Of a stretch of 64,000 nt of DNA, positions 23,092 through 35,565 are shown piece by piece (position 1 is the stretch's first letter; the number at the start of each line of letters is the position of its first letter). Location: NCBI GenBank assembly GCA_947685225.1, contig CANTUV010000024.1, positions 12,108,001 through 12,172,000 on the forward strand, read 5' to 3'. Under the pieces are notes generated by a model, which saw nothing but the letters and a program-made list of their open reading frames with translations, was not told the origin of the DNA and did no database searches. Origin of the DNA: Garcia nutans. Lineage: Eukaryota; Streptophyta; Magnoliopsida; Malpighiales; Euphorbiaceae. A program made the translations under genes and the position numbers.

Positions 23092-25044
23092 ATGCATACT
23101 TCAAGATTTGGCACTCGATCCAATGATGAGTTATTAGATTTTATTCAATGACAAGAAATTTGCACTGTAAATCTACTAGCTATGATGCAGCTTCATCTCA
23201 GTTCAAGTCAGAAAACTAAGGTAATATTGCAACTTAATATTTTTAACAGCAAAAATATGTATTCATTATTTTATTTTATTTTGTTTTATTTTATTTTTAA
23301 TTTCTAGTTATTAATTATTAATTATTAATAGTACTAAAAATTAGGGAAAATTAGAAATAATTTAATTAATAAACTATTATTAAGAGTTTAATAAATAAAT
23401 AAATAAATTAAAATAGAACGAGGAATTCTAGTCTATGAATAAGTGGTATTGGTAGGATGATATACTTACCTCATGTTTGCTTACCTGGTTCGGTGTTAGC
23501 ATGATTGCTGTGTTGCTCTGGGTGGAGGTATGTCTATAAAGCTCGATAATGGTTTTACGTAGCACCCTCTCGGGTAAAACGGATTGTCCAAGAATGCAGT
23601 TTTGAAAGCTTTATCTTGCAATTACAATCTGAGGAGTGTCTGATAGATAGGAGTGTAGTTTAAGCATTGTCGGAGTGGTGGATGGACACGACCCATAATT
23701 TTCACCTTCCTGTAGGAGAGATGACCATTGGCCCAATCGATTATACAACCATAACTGATATCCAGTATTATGGCCTTCCAATCCCTCTTACCAATAACAT
23801 TCTAACACACGAAAAAAATTCAATAGTTAATCGGTATGGAACTGTCATTAAAAGAGCCTTTCAAGATAAAAATTGAGTTGATTCGGAGTTATTAGCTGAG
23901 CTATGATGGATGGGTTCATAGAGAAACAAGCAAACAATATGCTCGAGGATTTTTGATGTATTTACTTGGGTCGACTATTTTATGCAGCACTGAATCTGCC
24001 ATCCATCTGTTGATGTTGAGGGCTCTTATTGATATGGATATGGTACTACTTTACAGCTAGTGTGAAGCTGGCCTTGCCTGTCTCTATCATGGACTAGAAA
24101 AGATTTGTAGGAATAAGGAGTCTTTCATTAGTTTCATGGTGGTTGTTGAGGTACTCATCTTCCACCATTGTCAATTCCGTTCTTATACTTGTATGAATTT
24201 GATTTTCATTATTGTTGTAGGTATGGGCATATAAACATAATCTTATAAGGTTGTCTATCATTTCCCAAGAGAGAGTCGAATATCCGAGGTTGAATTTTTG
24301 GTTGTCAGATCGTGTAGCAGTTCCTGGCTCTCACCATGTGCACACCCAGCGCTATCTCTTGAGTTGCTTAACCTGGGGCCAAGTAAAATAATATTAGTGT
24401 ACTTTAAAATTTATGCAAAAAGTTTATTTATCTTCTATCATCCTGTAGGTTGATTTGGCTTGGTAGAAACTGAAGAGCGAGCAAACTGGACTTCTTCCAT
24501 GAATGTCGCACTACCTTTCTAGCATGCCCACCGAGTCATTGTTGGTCTTGTATTTAGTGGCTAGTTTCTCAGGGAAAGGGTGTATAAGTGGTTCCTTGGT
24601 CCCGAGTAATGGAGGAACCTGATGAATTGCCTGGCGTATACTTTAAATATCACATCAATGCCGGAGAGTGCATGGTGGTTAGCTCGGCATGGTTATGATG
24701 TTGAAACCTTTCTCTATCCACTGGGTGCGTCATATACCCAGTTTATTTGAGTAGCACTCTTGAACTTTTACATATCTCCTGTTGGTGTCCAAGAAATTCC
24801 CCAGGAAGATGAGGATAGTGATGAAGAGGAGTACCACGGAGAGGGAGGAGGGTCCATCCCTCATCCCGGGGCTAGCACCTCTCAGGTAAACTTTTACCTT
24901 TTTGTAATTGCAATTACTACTTTTTCAACTTGCTTTGACTGTGTTGTCCCAAGATGGCAACCAAGAGGGGGGGGGGGGGGGGGGGGGCAAATTGGTTTTC
25001 TTGAGAAATGATGGCAAATTAAAAACTCAATAAAGAAGAAATGT
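23092..25044 (+). pseudogene. Plant mobile domain (PMD)-like gene, antisense in element M
   Basis: PMD proteins (MAIN/MAIL-like and transposon-borne relatives) are nuclear factors of uncertain mechanism. The first exon starts with ATG at 23092 (MHTSRFGTRSNDELLDF, then TGA) and ends at 23220 before a GT donor. A later exon has ALSEWWMDTTHNFHLPVGEM (about 23664-23723), matching the PMD core 'W-x-x-x-T-H-x-F-H-L-P-x-G-E-M-T'. Further exons read LRALIDMDMVLLYS, a stop, then AGLACLYHGLEK (24030-24110), and an acidic DEDSDEEEYHGEGGG (24800-24855). GT-AG introns fit near 23221, 24151-24220, 24384-24448 and 24888. In-frame stops show decay. The Tekay element inserted at 25045, and a 21-base G run lies at 24967-24987. 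Confidence 0.72.
24967..24987 (+). repeat. Run of about 21 G
   Basis: Homopolymer G tract next to the last PMD-like exon. It may be real or an assembly or sequencing weak point. Confidence 0.9.
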
Positions 25045-27866
25045 TGTAATATCCCAAAGTGTGCCCTAGGAGTTTTGATATAATTGTTGTTTTATTTGAA
25101 TTAAAATGTATATGTGTAATTGGAAAGAGAAAAGAATTTGAAAGAGAGTGTATATGTTGTATATATGGAAATATATATAACATATATACAAGTCAAATGG
25201 ATGGTCAAAGGAAGAAGATATTTATTTTGTTAATTATGAAATTACTAAAAAGGGCATGTAAGTGAAAGGAAGTTAAAATAAATAGATGAGGGTATTTAAG
25301 TAATTTTCTTTTTGAAATGCTTGGTGGAGGTTTAAAGAGATGAGAAGTTTGACTTTGTCTCTTTCACTTGTTATTTTTCTTCTCTTTCCCTTTTGTTGGC
25401 CGGCCATCCAAAGCAAGAGAACAAGAGTGAGTTTTGTTTGTTCCAAACTCAAAATTGAAGGAGTTTTCAAGAGATTAAGTTGGAAATTCAAGAAGTTCAT
25501 CATTTTTGGTAAGTTTTCTCTTGATTTCTCTTGTTCTATTTGGAATTTTGTTTGAGTTTGATGGAGTGTTTTTGATGGTTGGAGTGTGTTTGTGTATGGT
25601 GTGTGTAAAAGTGTTGAAATGGAATTAAAGATAAGAAGTTAGGTTGGTGTTGGTGATGGAAGAGTAAGAGTTGTGTTTAGTGAAGTTGGAATTTTTCTAT
25701 TTTACAATTAGTAAATACTGTGACTTGTATGATTTTTAATTAAATATAGAAAAATGTTATTAAAGTATATTTTTGATATGTTGTGCCTCTATGAGTCTAG
25801 AATGACTGAAAAATATGTTGATTCGATTTTGGAATGGTTATGATTTTGGAAAGATTATTTTTATTAGACCTGTTCCAGCAGGTACTTTAACTGAGACAGC
25901 TATCTTTCGGGATTTTTAATAAAAGGTAGAAAAATAATATCCAATTGAATTTTGGATAAGTTGTTTCTTAGTGAGTCTAGTATTTGAGAAAAATAATTTG
26001 GAACCACGTTGATTGAATTTAATTTATGGAATTCACAAAGTTCAGAACTGCTGCCAGGATGCAGGGCAATTGGGGCAGTCTAGTTGGGTGAACTATTTGA
26101 CCAAGATTTTGTCTTCAGTTTGATCTGAAATTTTAAAGGAATGATTTTAATATGTAAAATTAAGTTCTGTTAAAAAAATTTTAGAGTTTTTAGTCAAGTA
26201 GATTATTTTATATAATTTTTCAAAATAAGGATAAAGTTGAGTCTAAAACCACAATTTACTATTCATATGGTCATTTTGCTAATATTCCTTTTGGATTAGG
26301 TTGTGAAGAGGTTGAGTTGCCCTATCCTAAGTGTTGAGGATTCTTGGAAGAGTAAGTGTATAGATTGGTGTGAGTTGGTTTTAAGGTAAGTACAAACTAC
26401 ACTATTGCATACATTCATGTGATGTTGAGACTTGACACACATTTGATTGTAAATGTGATAAGGAACCTAATGCATTGTTGATGGATATTAAAAATCACAT
26501 TATGTTTGGAAATATGTGAATGTTGTGATGAGCATGTAAAATATGTGTTAATGCCATTGATTATATCCATTTGAATAATGAACTGATTAATGTGATTTGA
26601 AATATAATATGAGATGGTTGAAACATATTTGCTTATATGATGATGAAATGAAATATGGAAATGAAATGTGAAAGATATGATGTTATGAAGAATTGTTTTA
26701 TTGTGATTTGAGATATGAGATATGATGCCATGGTTGTTGGTTATGATGATGCAAATGAGATATATAATGGAGGCATGGTTGCCTAATTAATTATGAGAAA
26801 TGAAATGAAAAGAGATTGAAAAAAAATATATAAATAAAATGATTGTGTGCCTAATATGTTTATTCAATTTTCAGAGTTCTGGTTTTGGCGGCATGCCTAT
26901 GAATCACTGGATAGGTGAAATGACCGGGTCGTAAGCCGATTCCAGTTAGAAAATGTGAAATGTGATGTTTTTGGTGTGAAATGACCGGGTCGTAAACCTC
27001 AAAAACAAATTATAGAAACTAGATTGAGTGAAATGACTGGGTCGTAAGCTCAAATCTAGTTGATTATCCATGGATAAATGTATTGATGATTGTGATTATG
27101 GACCAAAGCAGTAACTTTGAACTTTGAATAACATATTAGTGTATTTTGGGCCCATGCTTGTCTTTGTTTTCAATGTGAATCATGAATGTTTTGATTAATT
27201 ATTAAATAATGTAAGATTGTGAAATATAATATTCTTTTGAATTGTTTATAAAACTTGATTGTGTGACATTGGCATTGCATTAAGGCATAATATTATGGTT
27301 GTTTGTATCACTAAGCCGTGGGCTTAGCGCGATTGTGGTTCATCGCGCAGGTGACAGGGAAGAACCAGAGAGTTCCTCTAGGCCGAGTCGAGTCTAGATT
27401 TTGAAGTGTGAATAGTGGACTTAAAGATCAAAGACTGACTGCCAAACATGTATAAATTTTATGTTTTGTAAAACTGAAGTTTTGATGTATATGAATTTGT
27501 AAATATTGTTACTTTCCGCTGCATAGTGAACAAATATTTTATCTACTGTGTTTCATAATAAACCTTTACTTTATTTTGTACTAGAAGTGTAAATCCTTTT
27601 TGCAGGTTGTAGTTGAGGTTATAAGGGGGATTTATTGGGAGTGTACTGAGAATGATTTTGTTTGCATTGATTTGTGTAAAAATGTTTTCAAAAATTAGAA
27701 AAAAACCATTTTTGTCGACACTTGGGATTCAATTTCTAGGCGAAACTATGGCAAAATTTCTATAAAAATCGGAACTAAAATTTGACTAAGTAAAATTGGT
27801 AGCAACATTAGGATAGTGTGGCACCTCTACTCAGCTTACACACGTAGGTCGGGAAGGGGTGTTACA
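25045..27866 (+). repeat. Tekay chromovirus 5' LTR
   Basis: Begins TGTAATATCCC and ends GGGGTGTTACA. It carries three spaced copies of GTGAAATGACYGGGTCGTAA (about 26914, 26975 and 27028) and a perfect stem GCGCGAT-8-ATCGCGC at 27327-27348. Small frames (25059-25555) recur in the 3' LTR and are not genes. Confidence 0.95.
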
Positions 27867-27871
27867 ATTTT

Positions 27872-27888
27872 TGGTATCAGAGACTAGG
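27872..27888 (+). promoter_or_regulatory. Tekay primer-binding site, tRNA-iMet
   Basis: TGGTATCAGAG, the complement of the initiator-Met tRNA 3' end, starts five bases after the LTR; the remainder matches partly. Confidence 0.9.
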
Positions 27889-28033
27889 TTTGAGATTCTT
27901 AACCTAGGTCAATTGTAAGAAAAAAAATATTTTGATTTTTAAAGTGGGTTTTTGAGTAAAATACATGTTTTGGTATGGCAGTATTTTATCTTTAATGAGG
28001 AATATTCTGCTGTGTTTGCAGATATAGGTAGAG

Positions 28034-31000
28034 ATGGCATCTTATTAACGACAGTCTGTTGAGGGTAGTGCGGAAAGTGTAGCTCCTAAAGAGAGTAGAG
28101 ATGGAGCTAGGATTGAGAGGGTTAGTGAGGCACCTGTTTCTGTGCTAGAGAGATCAACTGCTGAGGAGGCTCCATCGGTTGGTTAAGGCATATGGTAGAA
28201 CTATTGAGGGGAGCTCCAGTGCAGCCACCACCACCACCACCACCACAGCCTCAGATGCCGGTAAGACATTATGACAAGTTAAGAAAATATGGGGCTGAAG
28301 ATTTCTTGGGCACTACCGATCCTGCAGTGGCTGAGCAGTGGTTGGATAAGGTGCAGAGGATATTCATTCAGTTGCAAGCCACTTCGGATGAGAAATTTGA
28401 CTATGTCAGATCCCTCCTGCAGAAAGATGCCTATGACTAGTGGAAGACGGTTCCTCATGCCATGGATGATCCACCTACATTATCTTATGGTGATTTTCTG
28501 AGGGAGTTCGAGCAGAAATATACACCGAGGGAGTATAAAGATATTAAGAAGATGGAATTCCTGAATTTGAGGTAAGACAACTGGATGGTAACAGAGTATG
28601 AGATTGAGTATATCTGGTTGAGTCGATATGCCGGGGGAATTATCTCTGATGAAATAGACCGATACAAAAGATTTGAGGAGGGATTGAGGCCCTCTATCAT
28701 GTGCATTGTGGCTACTTCCCGGTACCAGGATTTTTCTCAGCTTGTTGCAGCAGTTAGAAGTGTTGAGAGAGCACAGGGCATTGCAGCAGCTGCTACTGAG
28801 GAAGAGACCAGGGTAACGAGATCCCAATTTGAGGCAGGGTCTTCATCTATGAAGATGGGTCGAGGAGGTTTTGTTCCGAGAACCAGTAGAACCCAGAGAC
28901 AGTCGGGCAGATCAGTTCAGTATCAGAGGCAGAGGCCGAGACCGACAGTTTCTGTAGCTAGTGCCCCGACTCCAGTGATTCAGAGGTCTACTCCACCTAT
29001 ATGTGAGTATTGTGGTAAGACCCATGGGGGTGTTTGTTGGAAAATTGGTGGATCAGCTGGGTGTTTTAGATGTGGGTCACTAGCTCATTTTGTTAGAGAT
29101 TGTCCTCAGATGCAGGAGTATAGGCAGGCTGATACTGCAGCTTCTTGACCTAGTGTCAGCAGAGGTGGTCGAGGGGGCAGAGGTTTCAGTAGAGGTGGTA
29201 GACCTGGGTTTAGTCAGAGAGGAGGATCGTCATCCAGGGGCAGCAGGCCAGATGAGGCCGGATCTTCTCAGAGAGTATATGTGATGCAGAGGCAGCCGGA
29301 TGCTTCAGCAGTTATATCGGGTACATTTTCTTTATTTGGCATTTCAGTACTTGCTTTGATTGATCCAGGATCTACTCATTCATACATAAGTGCATCTATC
29401 TTGCCTGTGTCTGAATTGCATTCAGAGTCCTTAGGATTTGATGTCTTAGTGACCAATCCTTTAGGACATAGTGTTGTGGTGAGTAAGGTGCATCGTAATA
29501 GTGATGTTGTGGTGCAAAGTGAGGAGTTTCTTGGTGATTTAATTGAAATGCCTTTTAAAGAATATGATTTGATCTTAGGCATGGATTGGTTGTCTAAGCA
29601 TGGAGCAGTGGTGGATTGTCAAAATAAATGTGTTACTTTGAGAACTGGTGATGGTAGAAGTATATTAGTATCTAGTGAGCAGAGACAACTTGCATCCTTG
29701 TTTGTATCAGCTGTAACAGCCAGAAAGTTGATTAGAAAAGGGTGTGTTGCTTATCTTGCTCATGTTATGGATACCAGAGTAATGGGTTCTCAACTTAATA
29801 GTATACCCACAGTTGCGGAGTTTCCAGATATTTTTCCTGAGGAGTTGCCAGGGTTACCCCCTGAGAGAGAGGTTGAGTTTGGTATCGATTTGTTGTCTGG
29901 TACCACTCCCATCTCTATCACTCCATATCGAATGGCACCTGCTGAATTGAGAGAGTTGAAGGTGCAGTTGCAGGAGTTGTTGGATAAAGGGTTTATTCGC
30001 CCTAGTGCTTCTCCGCGGGGAACTCCTGTGTTGTTTGTGAAGAAAAAGGATGGTACTTTGAGATTGTGCATCAATTATAGGCAATTGAACAAAGTAACTA
30101 TCAAGAATAAGTATCCTTTGCCCCGAATTGATGATCTCTTTGATCAGTTGAAGGGAGCAGCGGTGTTTTCCAAAATTGATTTGAGATCAGGGTACCATCA
30201 ATTGAGGGTTAGAGCTGAAAATGTTTCTAAGACAGCTTTCCGCACAAGATATGGGCATTATGAGTTCTTGGTAATGCCTTTTGGATTGATGAATGCACCT
30301 GCAGCTTTCATGGATTTGATGAATAGGGTGTTTAGGCCCTATCTGGATCAGTTTGTGGTGGTTTTCATCGATGATATTTTGTTGTATTCACGTAATGAGG
30401 AAGAACATGACAAGCATCTATGAATTGTGTTACAGATCTTGAGAGAGAAGCAGTTGTATGCTAAGCTATCAAAGTGTGAGTTTTGGCTTGACCAAGTAAC
30501 TTTTCTCGGTCATATAGTTTCAGCAGATGGTATAAGAGTTGATCTGAGTAAAGTTGAGGCCATTTTGAATTAGAGTCCACCAAAGTCAGTGACTGAAGTT
30601 AGAAGTTTTCTGAGTTTGGCAGGCTATTATCGAAGGTTTGTGAAAGGTTTTTCTTTGATAGCTACTCCACTCACCAGATTGCTTCGAAAGGGAGTTAGAT
30701 TTCTGTGGACAGATCAGTGTCAAGCTAGTTTTGATCAGTTGAAAGAAATGTTGACTCAAGCTCCTGTTCTTACTTTGCCTGTGGAAGATAAACCATATGT
30801 GATTTACAGTGATGCTTCACATAATGGTTTAGGATGTGTTTTAATGTAAGAGGGTAAAGTTATAGCTTATTCTTCTCGACAGTTGAAGCCGCATGAGCTT
30901 AATTATCCAACACATGATCTGGAATTGGAAGCTATAGTATTTGCTTTGAAGATTTGGCGACACTACTTGTATGGGGAGAAATGTTTTATCTATACGGATC

Positions 31001-32688
31001 ATAAAAGTTTGAAATATTTGGGTGTCCAGAGAGAGCTGAATCTTTAGCAAAGGCGATGGTTAGAGCTGATCAAAGACTATGACTGTTTGATTGATTATCA
31101 TCCTGGTAAGGCAAATGTAGTTGCTGACGCCTTGAGTCAGAAGTCTCTGGCAGGTTTGTCTATTTATTCGCTCTCGTTGCTTGTTGAGTTGAGAGCGTTA
31201 CATGCTAGTTTTGAAGCATGTGATGATGGTGCATTGTTGGCTCAGTTGCAATTGAGACCAGTATTGTTGGATCAGATTAAGGAGGCTCAATTGACAGATG
31301 AGAAAATTCAGAAGATTATTTCAAATTGCCAAAACGGGGAGAGCCAAGATTTCTTTGTGAGAAGTGATGGTAGCCTTTGGTTTAAGGATAGATTGTGTGT
31401 TCCTGATAATGATAGTTTGAAAAAGGTTATTTTGGAGGAAGCACACCAATCGGTTTTTGCTATGCATCCGGGAAGTACAAAGATGTACCATGAATTGAGA
31501 CAGCATTATTGGTGGTTTGGTATGAAGAGAGACATAGCAGAATTTGTGTCCAAATGTCTCACTTGTCAGAGGGTGAAAGCTGAGCATCAAGTTCCAACAG
31601 GGTTGCTTCAACCTTTAACGGTGCCTAAATGGAAATGGGAGAGAATCACAATGGATTTTGTGTCTGGTTTGCCTATGACACAGAGGAAGCATGATGCCAT
31701 TTGGGTGATTGTTGATAGGTTGACAAAGATAGCTCATTTTCTTCCGGTTTGGATGGACTTTTCACTTGAGAAGTTAGCTGAATTATACATCAATGAGATA
31801 GTAAAGTTGCATGGAGTCCCAATTTCTTTAGTGTCTGATTGAGATCCTAGATTTACTTCAAGATTTTGGAAGAGTTTACATGGTGCTTTGGGTTCTTGAT
31901 TGCATTTTAGCACTGCTTTTCATCCGCAGATAGATGGGTAGTCAGAGAGAGTGATACAGATTATTGAGGATATGTTGAGAAGCTGTGTCATTGATTTCTC
32001 TAGAAGTTGGGACAGATTTTTGCCACTTGTAGAATTTGCTTACAACAACAGTCATCAATCCAGTATTGGAATGGCACCATTTGAGGCATTGTATGGAAGA
32101 AAATGTAGAATGCCTCTATGTTAAAATGAAGTTGGGGAAGGCAAATTGGTTGGTCCTGATCTGATTAAAGAGACTGAAGAAAAAGTGAAGATGATTCGGG
32201 ATAGGTTGAAAGCAGTTTCAGACCGACAGAAGTCTTATTCAGATTTGAAGAGGAGAGACATAGAGTTTGATGTTGGAGATAAAGTATTTTTGAAAGTGTC
32301 TCCTTGGAAAAAGATATTGAGATTTGGTCAAAAAGGGAAGCTAAGTCCTCGTTTAATTGGACCGTATGAGATATTAGAAAGAGTTGGGCCAGTTGCTTAC
32401 CGTCTTGCTTTGCCGCCTGAGTTAGATAGAATCCATAATGTATTCCATGTTTCTATGTTTCGGAGGTATAGATCAGATCCATCTTATATCTTGCCAGTTG
32501 AATCCATTGAAGTGAGTCCAGATTTGACATTTGAAGAAGAACCAGTTGCTATTTTGGCATATGAAGTGAAAGAGTTGAGGAATAAGAAAGTGCCATTAGT
32601 GAAGGTTCTATGGAAGAATCATGGGAGAGAAGAGGCAACTTGGGAGAGCGAGCAAGCAATGCAAGATCAGTATCCTCAACTGTTTTAG
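28034..32688 (+). pseudogene. gag-pol: Tekay chromovirus gag-pol, with 11 in-frame stops
   Basis: Polyprotein for capsid, protease, RT/RNase H and integrase. A likely ATG at 28034 meets a stop at codon 5 and a frameshift; from 28192 one frame runs 1,499 codons to TAG at 32688. It contains a Pro run; gag with FEQKYTPREY; a CEYCGKTHGGVC motif and knuckle CFRCGSLAHFVRDC (29062-29103); protease LIDPGSTHSYIS (about 29359); RT with FSKIDLRSGYHQ and FIDDILLYS (about 30364-30390); RNase H with VIYSDASHNGLG; integrase HHCC (about 31440-31580) and DDE region (TMDFV, then SD at 31837); and a chromodomain with VPLVKVLWKNHGREEATWE (about 32590-32650). Internal stops are at 28438, 28573, 29146, 30421, 30571, 30847, 31045, 31840, 31897, 31939 and 32122, with no frameshift after 28192. 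Confidence 0.95.
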
Positions 32689-32724
32689 ACATAATATCAG
32701 GTAATTTCGGGGATGAAATTTCTT

Positions 32725-32740
32725 TTTAGAGGGGGATAAT
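32725..32740 (+). promoter_or_regulatory. Tekay polypurine tract
   Basis: TTTAGAGGGGGATAAT sits directly before the 3' LTR (TGTACTATCCC at 32741). Confidence 0.88.
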
Positions 32741-35563
32741 TGTACTATCCCAAAGTGTGCCCTAGGAGTTTTGATATAATTGTTGTTTTATTTGAATTAA
32801 AATGTATATGTGTAATTGGAAAGAGAAAAGAATTTAAAAAAGAGTGTATATGTTGTATATATGGAAATATATATAACATATATACAAGTCAAATGGATGG
32901 TCAAAGGAAGAAGATATTTATTTTGTTAATTATGAAATTACTAAAAAGGGCATGTAAGTGAAAGGAAGTTAAAATAAATAGATGAGGGTATTTAAGTAAT
33001 TTTCTTTTTGAAATGCTTGGTGGAGGTTTAAAGAGATGAGAAGTTTGACTTTGTCTCTTTCACTTGTTCATTTTCTTCTCTTTCACTTTTGTTGGCCAGC
33101 CATCCAAAGCAAGAGAGCAAGAGTAAGTTTTGTTTGTTCCAAACTCAAAATTGAAGGAGTTTTCAAGAGATTAAGTTGGAAATTCAAGAAGTTCATCATT
33201 TTTGGCAAGTTTTCTCTTGATTTCTCTTGTTCTATTTGGAATTTTGTTTGAGTTTGATGGAGTGTTGTTGATGGTTGGAGTGTGTTTGTGTATGGTGTGT
33301 GTAAAAGTGTTGAAATGGAATTAAAGATAAGAAGTTAGGTTGGTGTTGGTGATGGAAGAGTAAGAGTTGTGTTTAGTGAAGTTGGAATTTTTCTGTCTTA
33401 GAATTAGTAAATTATGTGACTTCTATGATTTTTAATTAAATATAGAAAAATGTTCTTGATGTGAATTTTTGATATGTTGTGCCTCTATGAGTCTGGAATG
33501 ACTGAAAAATATGTTGATTCGATTTTGGAATGGTTATGATTTTGGAAAGATTATTTTTATTAGACCTGTTCCAGCAGGTACTTTAACTGAGACAGCTATC
33601 TTTCGGGATTTTTAATAAAATGTAGAAAAATAATATCCAATTGAATTTTGGATATGTTGTTTCTTAGTGAGTCTAGTATTTGAGAAAAATAATTTGGAAC
33701 CACGTTGATTGAATTTAATTTATGGAATTCACAAAGTTCAGAACTGCTGCCAGGATGCAGGGCAATTGGGGCAGTCTGGTTGGATGAACTATTTGACCAA
33801 GATTTTGTCTTCAGTTTGATCTGAAATTTTAAAGGAATGATTTTAAGATGTAAAATTAAGTTCTGTAAAAAAAGTTTAGAGTTTTTAGTCAAGTAGATTA
33901 TTTTATACAATTTTTCAAAATAAGGATAAAGTTGAGTCTAAAACCAGAATTTACTATTCATATGGTCATTTTGCTAATATTCCTTTTGGATTAGGTTGTG
34001 AAGAGGTTGAGTTGCCCTAACCTAAGTGTTGAGGATTCTTGGAAGAGTAAGTGTATAGATTGGTGTGAGTTGTTTTTAAGGTAAGTACAAACTACACTAT
34101 TGCATACATTCATGTGATGTTGAGACTTGACACACATTTGATTGTAAATGTGATAAGGAACCTAATGCATTGTTGATGGATATTAAAAATCACATTATGT
34201 TTGGTAATATGTGAATGTTGTGATGAGCATGTAAAATATGTGTTAATGCCATTGATTATATCCATTTGAATACTGAACTAATTAATGTGATTTGAAATAT
34301 AATATGAGATGGTTGAAACATATTTGCTTATATGATGATGAAATGAAATATGGAAATGAAATGTGAAAGATATGATGTTATGAAGAATTGTTTTATTGTG
34401 ATTTGAGATCAAATGAGATATGATGCCATGGTTCTTGGCTATGATGATGCAAATGAGATATATAATGGAGGCATGGTTGCCTAATTAATTATGAGAAATG
34501 AAATGAAAAGAGATTGAAAAAAAAAGATAAATAAAATGATTGTGTGCCTAATATGTTTATTCAATTTTCAGAGTTCTGGTTTTGGCGGCATGCCTATGAA
34601 TCACTGGATAGGTGAAATAACCGGGTCGTAAGCCGATTCCAGTTAGAAAATGTGAAATGTGATGTTTTTGGGGTGAAATGACCGGGTCGTAAACCTCAAA
34701 AATAAATTATTGAAACTAGATTGAGTGAAATGACTGGGTCGTAAGCTCAAATCTAGTTGATTATCCATGGATAAATGTATTGATGATTGTGATTATGGAC
34801 CAAAGCAGTAACTCTGAACTTTGAATAAAATATTAGTGTATTTTGGGCCCATGCTTGTCTTTGTTTTCAATTTGAATCATGAATGTTTTGATTAATTATT
34901 AAATAATGTAAGATTGTGACATATAATATTCTTTTGAATTGTTTATGAAACTTGATTGTGTGACATTGGCATTGCATCAAGGCATAATATTATGGTTGTT
35001 TGTATCACTAAGCCGTGGGCTTAGCGCGATTATGGTTCATCGCGCAGGTGACAGGGAAGAACCAGAGAGTTCCTCTAGGCCGAGTCGAGTCTAGATTTTG
35101 AAGTGTGAATAGTGGGCTTAAAGATCGAAGACTGACTGCCAAACATGTATACATTTTATGTTTTGTAAAACTGAAGTTTTGATATATATGAATTTGTAAA
35201 TATTGTTACTTTCCGCTGCATAGTGAACAAATATTTTATCTACTGTGTTTCATAATAAACCTTTACTTTATTTTGTACTAGAAGTGTAAATCCTTTTTGC
35301 AGGTTGTAGTTGAGGTTATAAGGGGGATTTATTGGGAGTGTACTGAGAATGATTTTGTTTGCATTGGTTTGTGTAAAAATGTTTTAAAAAATCAGAAAAA
35401 AACCAGTTTTGTCGACACTTGGGATTCAATTTCTAGGCGAAACTATGGCAAAATTTTTGTAAAAATCGGAACTAAAATTTGACTAAGTAAAATTGGTAGC
35501 AACATTAGGATAGTGTTGCGCCTCTACTCAGCTTACACACGTAGGTCCGGAAGGGGTGTTACA
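32741..35563 (+). repeat. Tekay chromovirus 3' LTR
   Basis: Near-identical copy of 25045-27866, ending GGGGTGTTACA at 35563, followed by AATGT. The GCGCGAT...ATCGCGC stem is kept at 35024-35045. Small frames here are shadows. Confidence 0.95.
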
Positions 35564-35565
35564 AA

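Larger units (their letters stand above)
25045..35563 (+). mobile_element. Complete Tekay-type chromovirus (Ty3/gypsy)
   Basis: A 10.5-kb element with paired LTRs (25045-27866 and 32741-35563), five-base duplications AATGT on both sides (25040-25044 and 35564-35568), an initiator-Met tRNA primer site, one long gag-pol frame, a polypurine tract and both LTRs. The domain order gag, zinc knuckle, protease, RT, RNase H, integrase, chromodomain and the C-terminal chromodomain motif place it in the Tekay/Del clade of chromoviruses. By eye the LTRs differ at roughly 2-3% of sites, so the insertion is fairly recent. It lies in element M between the PMD-like and DUF7745-like genes. Confidence 0.95.

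Noticed and set aside
25059..25555. Frames shared by the two Tekay LTRs
   Set aside because: Duplicates inside the LTR pair; no domain; similarity follows from the LTRs being copies.
28480..28827. 115-residue minus-strand frame over the Tekay gag
   Set aside because: Shadow of the plus-strand gag frame.
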